Shown here: positions 26,440 through 36,378 of the stretch, piece after piece
Layout of the letters: every line of letters starts with the position of its first letter
How positions within the stretch are numbered: position 1 is the first letter of the stretch
Source of the DNA: Fodinibius sp034521915
GTDB taxonomy: Bacteria > Bacteroidota > Rhodothermia > Balneolales > Balneolaceae
Length of the DNA stretch: 64,000 nt
Assembly (NCBI RefSeq): GCF_034521915.1
Contig: NZ_JAXHLU010000001.1
Span: 124,001-188,000, forward strand
Direction: 5' to 3'
Program-made: the position numbers and the translations under genes
Notes under the pieces: model-generated
What the model saw: the letters and a program-made list of their open reading frames with translations, nothing else
Databases searched by the model: none
Told to the model about the DNA's origin: nothing

Positions 26440-26925
26440 ATGAAAAAAACACACCTTCTTATTTTAGCAGTAAGTTTTCTCACTTTCGGTTGTATCACCG
26501 GCAATCAAGAAAGGGGAAATACTCCTCCGATAATGGATATTAGCATTAGTTACGTTAACGAAGAAGGAGAAGATTTATTGGAACCAGATTTTTTTCGGTT
26601 TTACAACATCTACTATCTGCAAAAAAATGAAGACTCCGGAGAATTTGAACGTATTAAAGCAGGTAAAAACCAACATTCTTTTTATTTAGATCAAGAAACC
26701 AATCGCTATGCACTTCGTGTTTTTCCCAATCGGGAATTTATAGACGGAAAATCCACCACGCTAATCGAAGATCATCGTGATAATAAAGATACCCTGCGCG
26801 TGCAAGGATATAATGAAGGTCGCGGCTCAATAGCCGAGCGTATCTGGTATAATGGCGAGCTGGTTTGGGAAACAGCACCCAATCCGCCAAGACGTTATTT
26901 CACAATCACTAAGTCCAGCTTATAA
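26440..26925 (+). CDS. Small lipoprotein of unknown function
   Basis: 161 residues. The signal peptide and lipobox (SFLTFGC, Cys about residue 18) mark it as a lipoprotein. The mature domain is mostly beta with a central DQETNRYALRVFP segment and ends RRYFTITKSSL. No family is recognised. It lies alone between ssrA and lysC-lysA, convergent with the latter (8-base gap). Confidence 0.65.
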   Translation: MKKTHLLILAVSFLTFGCITGNQERGNTPPIMDISISYVNEEGEDLLEPDFFRFYNIYYLQKNEDSGEFERIKAGKNQHSFYLDQETNRYALRVFPNREFIDGKSTTLIEDHRDNKDTLRVQGYNEGRGSIAERIWYNGELVWETAPNPPRRYFTITKSSL

Positions 26926-26933
26926 AGTGCATA

Positions 26934-29522
26934 TCATTTAATAACCTTTTCTCCAGCCGGTTCTCGCAAATTATAGTTCGAGCTCATCACTTTTCCGTAG
27001 GCTCCGGCATTTGCAATCAAAATAACATCCCCCTCTTCTGAATTGGGAAACAAGCGATCAATACCCAGCTTATCACCTGATTCACAAATAGGTCCAACGA
27101 TATTTACAGTCTGATTGGTAGGCTGCTCTAACTTTGAAAGGTTAACAATGGTATGCCGAGCGCCGTAGAGAGCCGGCCGGATAAATGAATTCATCCCTGT
27201 TTCGATACCTACATATTGCATTTCCCCTTTCCCTTTCAATTGTGTTACCTTACTCAATAATACACCGGCGGTAGCAACTAAAAATCGTCCGGGCTCAACC
27301 CATAGATCATACTGCGGATGAGCTTCTTTAAACTGCTTCAGTGATTTATCAACCTCTTCGATATCCAGGATGGCCTGAGTTTCATTTTCTTGAATCCCAA
27401 AACCACCACCCACATCCAGTATGTCGACACCACCAAGCTGTTCAGCAACGTTATGCAGAATCACAGCCGTATCTTTCCATGATTGCGGATCTTTAATACC
27501 GCTTCCTATATGAGCATGCAATCCCTTTACAGATATCTCATGCGCTTCAATCAATTCTTTTAGTTCGTCAATCTCAAAGCGAGGAATCCCAAATTTTGAT
27601 TGCACACCGCCGGTTTTAACATGCTCATGGTGCCCGCCACCATGGCCGGGATCAATCCGCAGAAAAAGCTCTTCTCCCTTAAACAGACTTGGCCATTTCT
27701 GCAGTGTATAGATATTATCGAGCGTCACGTTAACGCCCCGTTCCAGTCCCTTTTCATACTCAGATCGGGGAGCAAAATTGGGAGTAAACAGTATTTTCTT
27801 GGGATCGATATCAGGGAATAGGTCAAACACTTTTTCCACTTCTCCAATCGATACACACTCAAAGCCAAAACCAAGTTTTCTAAATGTTTTTAATATCTCA
27901 TCATTCGCATTGGCTTTCATCGCGTAGAGTCGAAATGATACCGCATCCAGATTTTGTATAAACCCTGCGTATCGTTTAACCGTATCCAGATCATAAACAT
28001 AAGAGGAACCGTTATTCTGCATAATTTCCAGCAGTTGTGCGCGTTTTTCCCTCCACCAGTCCTTTCCATCTTCTTTTACCTCATCACTCTCCTTCATCAA
28101 CTGCGACCAGGTTGGACCAAACGAATCCTGCTTACCCGACTGTAAAATTACTTGTTCGTGCAGCTGACGGACCAATCGATCGGCTTGCTTGCTTTCCACC
28201 ACAAAAGTAAAGTTAAGATCATTCGCTGCCTGACTCACCAAATAAACCTGGTGTTCCTGAAAGACCTCAAAGGCCGAACCCAGCTGATGCAAAATAGTAC
28301 GAATGCGACGTCCCAAAAGACTTACAGCTGAAACAGATTCAATGACTTCAACATGGCAGTAATTCTCCAGATCCTGCACAAACTCATCGCGAATATCCTG
28401 GAAATGATCATTCAATCCCGGATCAAGGGAAACCGTAACGTTGGACTGCGAAGTGGATACCAGATCAATAGACAAACCAAAATGCTTAAACACCTCAAAA
28501 GCATCCGCCAAGAAACCAACCTCCTGCCACATACCCAGCGAATCCATACTCACCAGAATTACATTATCACGAACGGCAATAGCTTTCACAATTGCTTCAT
28601 CATCAGAACCCTTGGCAGAAATTATTGTACCGGACAATTCAGGCCTCAACGTACAGCGCACATGGATAGGGATATTATGCTTGCGAGCAGGCATTATACT
28701 CCGCGGATGCAATACCTTCGCCCCATTTGTGGCAATTTCCTGGGCTTCTTCGTAACTAAGATGATTTAACAACCTCGCAGAAGGCACAGCATGCGGATTA
28801 ACCGAAAACATGCCCGGCACATCAGTCCAAATTTCTAACCGTTCTGCTCCAATTTTGGCAGCGAAATAGGCTGCCGAAACATCCGATCCGCCGCGACCCA
28901 AAATTACGGTTTTATTTTCCGAATCACTGCCGATAAATCCCTGTGTAACTACAATGGGACCCGCCTTATCCAGCGCATCAGCAACTCCTTCATCATAATC
29001 AGTGGTGCTAACCGCAGAAATAATCCGTGAGCGTTCGGTGGCATTTTTACGGATAATCGTTTTTATCTGTTCCCGTGCATCCATCCACTGAACACCATCC
29101 AGGGTTTGTTGCAGGTAGGCACTGCCCAATTTAGTTGCCATCAGCTCCCCCATCGCCAAGAGCCGCGCCTGAACCCGGTAGCTTGCTTCACCGATCAGCT
29201 CAATCCCTTTTACAATATGTCCCAACTCCTCAAAGTCATCAGAAAGCAGTTCTTGGGCAGCAACGTCCAGTTCTCGACCTAAATCAAGATGCTGCTCTTT
29301 AATCTCTTCTACCTTTTTGAGAATAATTTTATCAGACGGCGTTTCAATAATTTCTTGAAGTGTATTCGAAACCCCGCTTAAAGCAGAATGCACCAGGCAC
29401 ACCCTGTAGCCATCATTGCGTCGTTTTTTAACTTCCGATGCAATTTTTTTCCAATTCTCCAGTGATGATACACTGGTGCCCCCAAATTTTAAAATAATCC
29501 ATTTCGAACGTTCGCTGGTCAT
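26934..29522 (-). CDS. lysC-lysA: Bifunctional aspartate kinase / diaminopimelate decarboxylase
   Basis: An 862-residue fusion. Residues 1-460 are aspartate kinase: KFGGTSVSSLENW near the start, GRGGSDVSAAYFAAKIGA, WTDVPGMFSVNP, then ACT-type regulatory repeats. Residues 485-862 are the PLP enzyme LysA: YAMKANAND (PLP Lys), HAHIGSGI, DILDVGGGFG, EPGRFLVA, ICESGDKLG and NAGAYGKVMSS. It joins the first and last steps of lysine and diaminopimelate synthesis, which also supplies peptidoglycan. Fusions of this type are known in some proteobacteria and Bacteroidota relatives. Feedback control is expected through the ACT region. Confidence 0.95.
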   Translation of the reverse strand: MTSERSKWIILKFGGTSVSSLENWKKIASEVKKRRNDGYRVCLVHSALSGVSNTLQEIIETPSDKIILKKVEEIKEQHLDLGRELDVAAQELLSDDFEELGHIVKGIELIGEASYRVQARLLAMGELMATKLGSAYLQQTLDGVQWMDAREQIKTIIRKNATERSRIISAVSTTDYDEGVADALDKAGPIVVTQGFIGSDSENKTVILGRGGSDVSAAYFAAKIGAERLEIWTDVPGMFSVNPHAVPSARLLNHLSYEEAQEIATNGAKVLHPRSIMPARKHNIPIHVRCTLRPELSGTIISAKGSDDEAIVKAIAVRDNVILVSMDSLGMWQEVGFLADAFEVFKHFGLSIDLVSTSQSNVTVSLDPGLNDHFQDIRDEFVQDLENYCHVEVIESVSAVSLLGRRIRTILHQLGSAFEVFQEHQVYLVSQAANDLNFTFVVESKQADRLVRQLHEQVILQSGKQDSFGPTWSQLMKESDEVKEDGKDWWREKRAQLLEIMQNNGSSYVYDLDTVKRYAGFIQNLDAVSFRLYAMKANANDEILKTFRKLGFGFECVSIGEVEKVFDLFPDIDPKKILFTPNFAPRSEYEKGLERGVNVTLDNIYTLQKWPSLFKGEELFLRIDPGHGGGHHEHVKTGGVQSKFGIPRFEIDELKELIEAHEISVKGLHAHIGSGIKDPQSWKDTAVILHNVAEQLGGVDILDVGGGFGIQENETQAILDIEEVDKSLKQFKEAHPQYDLWVEPGRFLVATAGVLLSKVTQLKGKGEMQYVGIETGMNSFIRPALYGARHTIVNLSKLEQPTNQTVNIVGPICESGDKLGIDRLFPNSEEGDVILIANAGAYGKVMSSNYNLREPAGEKVIK

Positions 29523-29679
29523 ATTGTATTGATACTAACTGAAATTCTTGTTTTTACTCATATAAATAGCCGTAAAGATAATAATCTCTGAAACCGTTTT
29601 TTGAAAAATTCAGAAACTAATTTTCGGTGAGTCTTTTTATTCTCTTACTTTGTGCAACGTTAATTACGATTTATAAATT

Positions 29680-31953
29680 ATGGCTATTCGAGACGTGAAA
29701 AAACTCATAGCAGTGCTGGTTATTTTTCTTTCAGCACAATTTACATATGGGCAACAATCTGCTTCGGTTAACGGATACATTTCTGACGCCGAAACCGGTG
29801 AAACGCTTATATCAGCCAATATTGCTCTAAAAGACAGTCGTAAAGGCACATCATCAAATACTTCGGGATACTTCTCCCTAACAGATATCGATCCCGGAAC
29901 ATATACCATCGTTGCTACTTACGTAGGGTATCAGCGCCACGAGCAGGAGATTTCTCTGGAGCCCGGACAAAGCTTACGCCTTGATATTGAACTTGATCCG
30001 GAAGGATTCCAACTCGAAGAAGTCGTTGTTGAATCAGAGCGTGAAAAAGAGGAGCAACGTAATATTGGTATTGCACAAATGCAGACGAAACTCATTAACG
30101 ATTTGCCCTCTGTTCTTCAATCTGATGTCTTTCGATCGCTGCAGTTACTCCCGGGAGTAAAAGCGGCTTCCGACTTCTCAAGTGGACTCTACATTCGCGG
30201 GGGAAGTCCCGACCAAACCTTAATCCTGCTCGATCGAACAACAGTATACAATCCTTCGCACTTTTTCGGTTTTTTCTCAACCTTTAATCCGGATGCTGTT
30301 AAAGACGTGCGCCTCTACAAAGGCGGGTATCCGGCCAAATACGGCGGTAGGCTTGGATCGGTACTTACCATCTTTAATAAAGATGGCAATAGAAATGAGT
30401 TTAAAGGATCGGTTACAGCAGGACTGCTCTCTTCGCGCGTTTCTATAGAAGGTCCTTTCAAAAAAGGGTCTTATATGCTTGCCGTGCGTCGCTCTACCCT
30501 GGAACCGGCACTTGCCATATTACAAAATACTACTGAGAACATTCCTGAAAGCTTTTATTTCCTTGATGTCAACGGAAAAGTCAATTACGATGCCAACGAG
30601 AACAACAAAATCTCACTGGCCTTTTACGCCGGAACCGATAACCTTGAATTCCCCTTCGCCACCGATGCAGGCATTGACCTCAATTATGGCAATCAGACAC
30701 TCAGCTCAACCTGGACCCATATTTTTTCTGGCAAGGTATTCTCGAACTTTACCCTAACCGGATCACGATATTTTAACTACCCCTCCATAAATATTGCTTC
30801 AACGCCCATCGATCGCTCTAATAATATCTACGATTTCTCGCTCAAGGGAGATATCGAATACTTGCCCAACGACAATCATGAAATTTCTACCGGCTTTTGG
30901 ATGGGAAATATGACCTTAAAACTACAAGACAGTTTTGATGGTGAAGATACATTTAGCTCGCGTATCCAATCACAGTACGGTTCATGGTATATTCAGGATA
31001 AATGGGATATAACAGACCAGTGGATTGCTACTCCCGGATTGCGAGTAGCCGGATTTAGTGAAGGGCAATACCTGCGGCTGGAACCCCGCATGTCGCTGGA
31101 ATATCGTCCTACCGATCGTATCCGCCTGCAGGGAGCTTATGGACGTTACAATCAGTTTTTGACGCTGATTTCCAACGAAGCCTTTACCGGTTTTGATGTC
31201 TGGCTCACCACTGACGACGGCGTTCCTCCCGCTTATGGTAATCAATATGTGGTAGGAGCAAAAACAATTCCATGGGAGGGCTACGGTCTGGACCTTGAAC
31301 TCTACTATCGTTCGATGCATGATCTTTTTGAACTCGATCCTTTTATTTCGGATCAAGCCGGATTACCGTACAAAGAGATTTTCCGTTTTGGAGATGGATA
31401 TGCATATGGAGCAGAACTTTACTTTGAACGACAGGTTGGCCGATTAACAGGATTTGCCGGATACACTTTTAGCGTAACACGACGAAAGTTTCCCAACTTT
31501 AACGATCCAATTTCGAATCAAGGTACCGCCCGATACTATCCACCGAAATATGATCGCATCCATGATCTCAACATTGTTTTACAATACGATATTAGCTCAC
31601 GGTGGTCAACAACGATAACCTTTAATTATGCCACCGGACAAGCCTATACCAAACCACTGGGACGCACAACCGCTTTTGATGTTCCAACTTCCGGACTCAG
31701 CTTCGACCAGCTGATAGTCGGGCGTGTTAATGCATCACGACTACCCGACTACAACAGGCTGGATTTTAGCTTTAGTCGTAAGGGCACTTTTTTTGGGATG
31801 GGAGAAGCGGAATGGCAATTTCAAATTATAAATGCCTACTCTCGTCGCAATGTTTGGTTTTACAATTATAATTTGGATGAAAATCCAGCGGAGCGCGAAG
31901 CAATAAAGCTGCTTCCCATTTTACCAACCATTTCATACACCGTCGATTTTTAA
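29680..31953 (+). CDS. TonB-dependent receptor with carboxypeptidase-like domain
   Basis: 757 residues: signal peptide (ends FTYGQ), a carboxypeptidase-regulatory-like domain (about 28-110, VNGYISDAETGETLISANIAL), a plug (SDVFRSLQLLPGVKAASDFSSG, YIRGGSPDQTLILLD) and a 22-strand barrel ending TISYTVDF. No STN domain is present, so it is a transporter without the signalling function. The next gene begins 2 bases on and encodes a DUF4249 lipoprotein, a common partner of these receptors. The ligand is unknown. Confidence 0.93.
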   Translation: MAIRDVKKLIAVLVIFLSAQFTYGQQSASVNGYISDAETGETLISANIALKDSRKGTSSNTSGYFSLTDIDPGTYTIVATYVGYQRHEQEISLEPGQSLRLDIELDPEGFQLEEVVVESEREKEEQRNIGIAQMQTKLINDLPSVLQSDVFRSLQLLPGVKAASDFSSGLYIRGGSPDQTLILLDRTTVYNPSHFFGFFSTFNPDAVKDVRLYKGGYPAKYGGRLGSVLTIFNKDGNRNEFKGSVTAGLLSSRVSIEGPFKKGSYMLAVRRSTLEPALAILQNTTENIPESFYFLDVNGKVNYDANENNKISLAFYAGTDNLEFPFATDAGIDLNYGNQTLSSTWTHIFSGKVFSNFTLTGSRYFNYPSINIASTPIDRSNNIYDFSLKGDIEYLPNDNHEISTGFWMGNMTLKLQDSFDGEDTFSSRIQSQYGSWYIQDKWDITDQWIATPGLRVAGFSEGQYLRLEPRMSLEYRPTDRIRLQGAYGRYNQFLTLISNEAFTGFDVWLTTDDGVPPAYGNQYVVGAKTIPWEGYGLDLELYYRSMHDLFELDPFISDQAGLPYKEIFRFGDGYAYGAELYFERQVGRLTGFAGYTFSVTRRKFPNFNDPISNQGTARYYPPKYDRIHDLNIVLQYDISSRWSTTITFNYATGQAYTKPLGRTTAFDVPTSGLSFDQLIVGRVNASRLPDYNRLDFSFSRKGTFFGMGEAEWQFQIINAYSRRNVWFYNYNLDENPAEREAIKLLPILPTISYTVDF

Positions 31954-31955
31954 CC

Positions 31956-32837
31956 ATGAAAAAATTATTAGCAATAATAACTTCCTTGGCTATCTTGTCA
32001 GGCTGCGAACTTTACGAGCAAGATAAATACCAGGAATACTATGTCGTAGAATCGTATTTAATTGCTAACGGTAATCTTCAGCAAGTTCGACTTTCTACCA
32101 CAAATCCAATCGATGAGACTTATCAATTTGAGGATAATGCCATAACCGGTGCAACGGTAAAAATTCAGCGCTTAGATCCTGACAGCTCTGTCGTCGAAGA
32201 GTACTCCTACCAAGAACAGCAGCCCGGTATTTACACTCCTATTAATAATATTACTGTACAGGCCGCACAACTGTATCGCCTGCATGTAACTACACAAAAT
32301 GGGGATGAAATTTCTGCCACTACATATGTCCCCGGTAACTTTGAAACCGTAAATGAACTGGAACCTGCCTATATATATCAGGGCCCACAGCAAGTTGAAC
32401 TCACAACCACTCCCAGCTCATATATAACTGATCGCCAAACTTATTTTATTTTTACTATTAATACATTGGACCCAAACCCCAATAATTTAACGCCCTTTTA
32501 TGCTGATCAAGTGGAAGATGAAGAAACCGATATTGAGGAGTACTACGTTAACTCATCGGGTATTGTAAATGAGGGCAATTTTGAACAAAATTCCGACGGC
32601 ACCATCACCCTGCGATTACCCTGGCTGGCCGTTGCATTTTACGGTTCCAATAATATAATTGTGAATGCCATAGATGATAATCTCTATGACTTTCTCCGAT
32701 CCCATGATACGCAATCTGGAGGCACAACTTTATCGCCCGGCGAAATTCAGAATATCCGTTATAATGTAAACGGCGGAATTGGTATTTTTGGAAGCATGGC
32801 CAGTGATACCAATGGCACTTTTATTGCTCGACCATAA
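31956..32837 (+). CDS. DUF4249 lipoprotein
   Basis: 293 residues. The lipobox is LAILSGC (Cys about 17). The early mature part has the DUF4249 pattern (YYVVESYLIANGNLQQVRLSTT, then AVTGATVKIQ-like). The family usually sits beside TonB receptors and is thought to be a surface-exposed partner. It is translationally close to the receptor gene (2 bases). The stop is 8 bases before the start chosen for the DUF4159 gene. Confidence 0.9.
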   Translation: MKKLLAIITSLAILSGCELYEQDKYQEYYVVESYLIANGNLQQVRLSTTNPIDETYQFEDNAITGATVKIQRLDPDSSVVEEYSYQEQQPGIYTPINNITVQAAQLYRLHVTTQNGDEISATTYVPGNFETVNELEPAYIYQGPQQVELTTTPSSYITDRQTYFIFTINTLDPNPNNLTPFYADQVEDEETDIEEYYVNSSGIVNEGNFEQNSDGTITLRLPWLAVAFYGSNNIIVNAIDDNLYDFLRSHDTQSGGTTLSPGEIQNIRYNVNGGIGIFGSMASDTNGTFIARP

Positions 32838-32847
32838 TCTACCGCTG

Positions 32848-33528
32848 ATGTATTCACACATTTTTAAATACATAATAATATTCGTGTTGGCAGCTGGTTT
32901 TGCCCTGCCTGTAAAAGCTCAGGATTCCGATTCCTTTAAATTAGCCCGTATTCAATACCGTGGAGGCGGCGATTGGTATAACGATCCGTCAGCGTTACAG
33001 AACCTGGCTGAATTTGCAAGACAACAGGTCCCTATCGCAATAAATCCGGAATATGACGATGTTGATATTGGCAGTCCTGATCTATTTAATTATCCTTTTG
33101 CGTTTTTAACCGGCCACGGTACCATCACCATAAACCAGGCCGAAGCCTCAAATCTGCGAACATATCTGCAAAACGGCGGTTTTCTTTACGTTGATGATGA
33201 TTACGGACTGGATAAACATTTTCAAAAAATGATCGACAAAGTATTTCCCAACGAGGAGTTAGTCGAGCTCCCTTTTGACCATCCGATCTACCATCAAGTA
33301 TTCGAATTTCCCGAAGGACTCCCCAAAATACATGAACACGATGGCAAACCGCCGCAGGGATTTGGCATTTTTTTGGAAGGCAGGCTTGCTGTATTCTATA
33401 CGTATGAAACGAATTTAGGGGATGGCTGGACAAATCCCGAGGTACATAATGATCCTGCTGCAATCAGAGAAAAGGCTCTTCAAATGGGTACAAATATCTT
33501 AATATATGCCCTCACCAGCGGGCGATAA
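32848..33528 (+). CDS. DUF4159 protein (signal-peptide bearing)
   Basis: 226 residues from ATG 32848, which gives a clean signal peptide (FVLAAGFALPVKAQ). An in-frame upstream start at 32779 lies inside the DUF4249 gene and would bury the signal. The domain (ARIQYRGGGDWYNDPSAL, FAFLTGHGTI, GGFLYVDDDYG, HPIYHQVFEFPEG) is DUF4159, a glutamine-amidotransferase-like fold often lacking the catalytic Cys. It is secreted; function unknown. It may form one operon with the two genes before it. Confidence 0.88.
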   Translation: MYSHIFKYIIIFVLAAGFALPVKAQDSDSFKLARIQYRGGGDWYNDPSALQNLAEFARQQVPIAINPEYDDVDIGSPDLFNYPFAFLTGHGTITINQAEASNLRTYLQNGGFLYVDDDYGLDKHFQKMIDKVFPNEELVELPFDHPIYHQVFEFPEGLPKIHEHDGKPPQGFGIFLEGRLAVFYTYETNLGDGWTNPEVHNDPAAIREKALQMGTNILIYALTSGR

Positions 33529-33644
33529 CATTGTAGTGCGTTCAGTTCGAATGAAAGCAAATATATTATGCACGATCCCTTTTTAATAAGGCGTAATTTA
33601 CGGATATTTAACCAACTTATAATTCAAGCAAATCTCCTGTAATT

Positions 33645-34089
33645 ATGATCATTCCTATAGCCAGCGATCATGCCGGTTTTGAGGCCAAAGAAAAAGTTAA
33701 AACTATGGCTCGAAGAAATGGATCACATGCCTGTTGATTTTGGCACTCACTCTGATGAGTCAGTTGATTATCCCGATTTTGCTGTACAAGTAGCTGAGAA
33801 AGTTAATGACGGTGAGCACGAAAAAGGGATTCTTATTTGCGGAAGTGGACAGGGAATGTGCATGACTGCGAATAAATATAGAAACGTTCGCGCCGCACTG
33901 GTATATGATGATAAATCTGCAAAAATGACTCGACAGCATAACAACGCAAATATTTTATGCCTGCCGGGTCGAGAACTTAGTGAAGAGGACTTAAAAAAAA
34001 TTGTCGAGATCTGGCTTAATACCGATTTTGACGGCGGCCGCCACGAACGTCGCGTTAATAAAATTCACGATCTAACCGATAAAGAGTAA
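33645..34089 (+). pseudogene. rpiB: Ribose-5-phosphate isomerase B, frameshifted (possible assembly error)
   Basis: The first frame gives MIIPIASDHAGFEAKEKVK, the RpiB N-terminus with the conserved SDHAGF. The rest is in the frame one base on: LWLEEMDHMPVDFGTHSDES, GILICGSGQGMCMTANKYR (active-site Cys/Thr region) and the end EIWLNTDFDGGRHERRV. Removing one A from the A-runs between 33690 and 33705 restores one continuous protein of about 147 residues. RpiB interconverts ribose- and ribulose-5-phosphate. All active-site parts are kept, so a sequencing indel is as likely as real loss. It lies 5 bases before glyA. Confidence 0.88.
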
Positions 34090-34094
34090 CATTT

Positions 34095-35393
34095 ATGCAA
34101 CCTCTATCCGATCAAGATTCTGATATATATCAACTTTTAGCCGAAGAAAAAGAACGGCAAAATGATAATTTAGAACTCATTGCATCTGAAAACTTTGCTT
34201 CACGTGCCGTCATGGAAGCAATGGGGTCTACACTAACAAATAAGTATGCTGAGGGATTGCCCGGCAAACGATATTACGGCGGCTGCGAAGTGGTAGATAA
34301 AGTTGAAGAGCTTGCCCGCGAACGAGCCAAAAAACTTTTTGGAGCCTCCTGGGTAAATGTTCAGCCCCACTCGGGAGCCCAGGCAAATGCCGCAGTCTAT
34401 CTCACTTTTATGAAACCCGGCGAAACACTGTTGGGTCTTGATCTCTCGCACGGCGGACATTTAACACATGGATCGCCCGTCAATTTTTCCGGAATATTGT
34501 ATAACTCTGAATTCTACGGGGTAGATAAAGAAACCGGCCGTATAGATTTAGAAGAAGTCCGCAAAAAGGCCAAAGAAATACAGCCAAAGCTTATTTCTAT
34601 CGGGGCCTCAGCTTATCCCCGCGATTTTGATTACAAAGCATTTCGCGAAATTGCTGATGAAGTCGGAGCCTACCTGTGGATGGATATGGCGCACACTGCC
34701 GGACTCATCGCTGCGGGCTTACTGAATGATCCTCTACCCCACTGCCACGTAGTTACCACAACTACCCACAAAACATTGCGCGGTCCGCGCGGCGGCATGA
34801 TCTTGCTTGGAGAAGATGGAGAAAATACACTCGGTGTCACTGCTCGCAAATCCGGACGGACAAAAAACTGGAGTGAGATACTCGATTCCGGCGTATTCCC
34901 GGGAACGCAAGGTGGTCCGCTCATGCATGTTATAGCATCAAAAGCTGTTTCTTTTAAAGAAGCGCTGCAAGACGATTTTAAATCATATCAAAAGAAGGTA
35001 CAAGCGAATGCCAAAGAAATGGGAGATGCGTTTATGGAGATGAACTACAACTTGGTAAGCAACGGTACCGACAATCATCTAATACTTGTCGACTTGCGCA
35101 ATAAAGGCTTAACCGGTAAAGTTGCTGAAGAAGCACTGGACAAAGCTAATATAACCCTCAATAAAAATATGGTCCCCTTTGATACCGAAAGTCCGTTTGT
35201 AACTTCGGGTATCCGTATTGGATCACCGGCTATGACCACCCGTGGATTTGGAACCGACGAGTTTAAAACAATTGCTAAGCTGATCGATAAGGTACTGCAA
35301 GATCCGGAAAATGAATCTGTGATAAGTGAAGTGAGAGGCCAAGTTTCTGAGCTCTGCAAGGCATTTCCTCTTTATGATTTCGTAACAGCTTAG
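34095..35393 (+). CDS. glyA: Serine hydroxymethyltransferase
   Basis: 432 residues, the normal length. It converts serine and tetrahydrofolate to glycine and methylene-THF with PLP. Typical segments: LELIASENFASRAVMEAMGS, NKYAEGLPGKRYYGGCE, QPHSGAQANAAVY, the PLP-lysine TTTTHKTLRGPRGGMI and GIRIGSPAMTTRGF. It lies 5 bases after the rpiB stop and is probably co-transcribed with it and tatC. Confidence 0.97.
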   Translation: MQPLSDQDSDIYQLLAEEKERQNDNLELIASENFASRAVMEAMGSTLTNKYAEGLPGKRYYGGCEVVDKVEELARERAKKLFGASWVNVQPHSGAQANAAVYLTFMKPGETLLGLDLSHGGHLTHGSPVNFSGILYNSEFYGVDKETGRIDLEEVRKKAKEIQPKLISIGASAYPRDFDYKAFREIADEVGAYLWMDMAHTAGLIAAGLLNDPLPHCHVVTTTTHKTLRGPRGGMILLGEDGENTLGVTARKSGRTKNWSEILDSGVFPGTQGGPLMHVIASKAVSFKEALQDDFKSYQKKVQANAKEMGDAFMEMNYNLVSNGTDNHLILVDLRNKGLTGKVAEEALDKANITLNKNMVPFDTESPFVTSGIRIGSPAMTTRGFGTDEFKTIAKLIDKVLQDPENESVISEVRGQVSELCKAFPLYDFVTA

Positions 35394-35413
35394 TATTTGT
35401 CCCATATCCTTTT

Positions 35414-36256
35414 ATGAATGAAGAACGACAAATAATGACCGAGGATTTACCCGAAGCAAAGAAGCCCAAAGATCGAACCGCCAACATGTCGTTTTTAGAT
35501 CATCTCGAGGAACTTCGTTGGCGACTCATTAAGGGGCTTGGTGGAATTGGCATAGGTATGATTATCGCTTTTTTCATTGGGGATTTTCTTGTTTCTGAAG
35601 TTATGCTGGGACCTACCCATTCTAATTTTTTCGTGTATCAGCTTCTTGGCATTGATGCCATCGATCTCACCATCCAAAGCAGAAAACTACCCGGGCAATT
35701 TTTTACCTACTGGGGTACCCTGATCGTCTTTGGAGGTATTTTGGGTTCTCCCATCCTATTTTATCAGCTATGGTCGTTTATAGAGCCGGCCATGGAAAAA
35801 TCGGAAAAATGGAAATCTTTTGGTCACAGTGCTTTCATTACCTTCTTTTTTCTGTTAGGCGTTGCTTTCGGATACTTTATTCTTGTTCCCTTTGCCCTTC
35901 AGTTTTTCAGCCAATTTCAAATATCTGATGCCATCCACAACGATTTTGATATCAACGAATATTTTAGCTCGCTTACAATGTGGGTGCTCTCATGCGGTAT
36001 TATCTTTCAACTGCCGGTGTTGAGCTATTTCTTTTCCAAATTCGGATTACTGACCCCCGAATTTTTAAAACAATACCGGCGACATGCGATCATTACCTGT
36101 TTCGTTCTCTCAGCTTTTTTGACGCCCCCTGATCCGGTCTCACAAGTGCTTATTGCAATTCCTTTGGTATTGCTTTTCCAGCTTTCTATTTGGATCAGCA
36201 AATTAGGAGTTCGCAAACGCAACAAAGAGCTGGAAAAAGCGTTTAGTGATGGCTAG
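35414..36256 (+). CDS. tatC: Twin-arginine translocase subunit TatC
   Basis: 280 residues with six transmembrane segments. The conserved N-terminal motif SFLDHLEELRWRL is at about 26-38. Later parts include the periplasmic loop QLWSFIEPAM, YFILVPFALQFF and CFVLSAFLTPPDPVSQ. TatC recognises the twin-arginine signal and with TatA/B exports folded proteins. The first about 25 residues are a polar extension. tatA is not in this window. It lies 20 bases after glyA. Confidence 0.96.
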   Translation: MNEERQIMTEDLPEAKKPKDRTANMSFLDHLEELRWRLIKGLGGIGIGMIIAFFIGDFLVSEVMLGPTHSNFFVYQLLGIDAIDLTIQSRKLPGQFFTYWGTLIVFGGILGSPILFYQLWSFIEPAMEKSEKWKSFGHSAFITFFFLLGVAFGYFILVPFALQFFSQFQISDAIHNDFDINEYFSSLTMWVLSCGIIFQLPVLSYFFSKFGLLTPEFLKQYRRHAIITCFVLSAFLTPPDPVSQVLIAIPLVLLFQLSIWISKLGVRKRNKELEKAFSDG

Positions 36257-36378
36257 AGACTTAAAAATTTTGTTTTCCCGTGCACTGTAAATACGTTACC
36301 TTTAACGCTATTAAATTAAACATAGATAGAAATTTATAACTACCTCATTAAAATCAGATTTTAATTAGTACCAAATCA

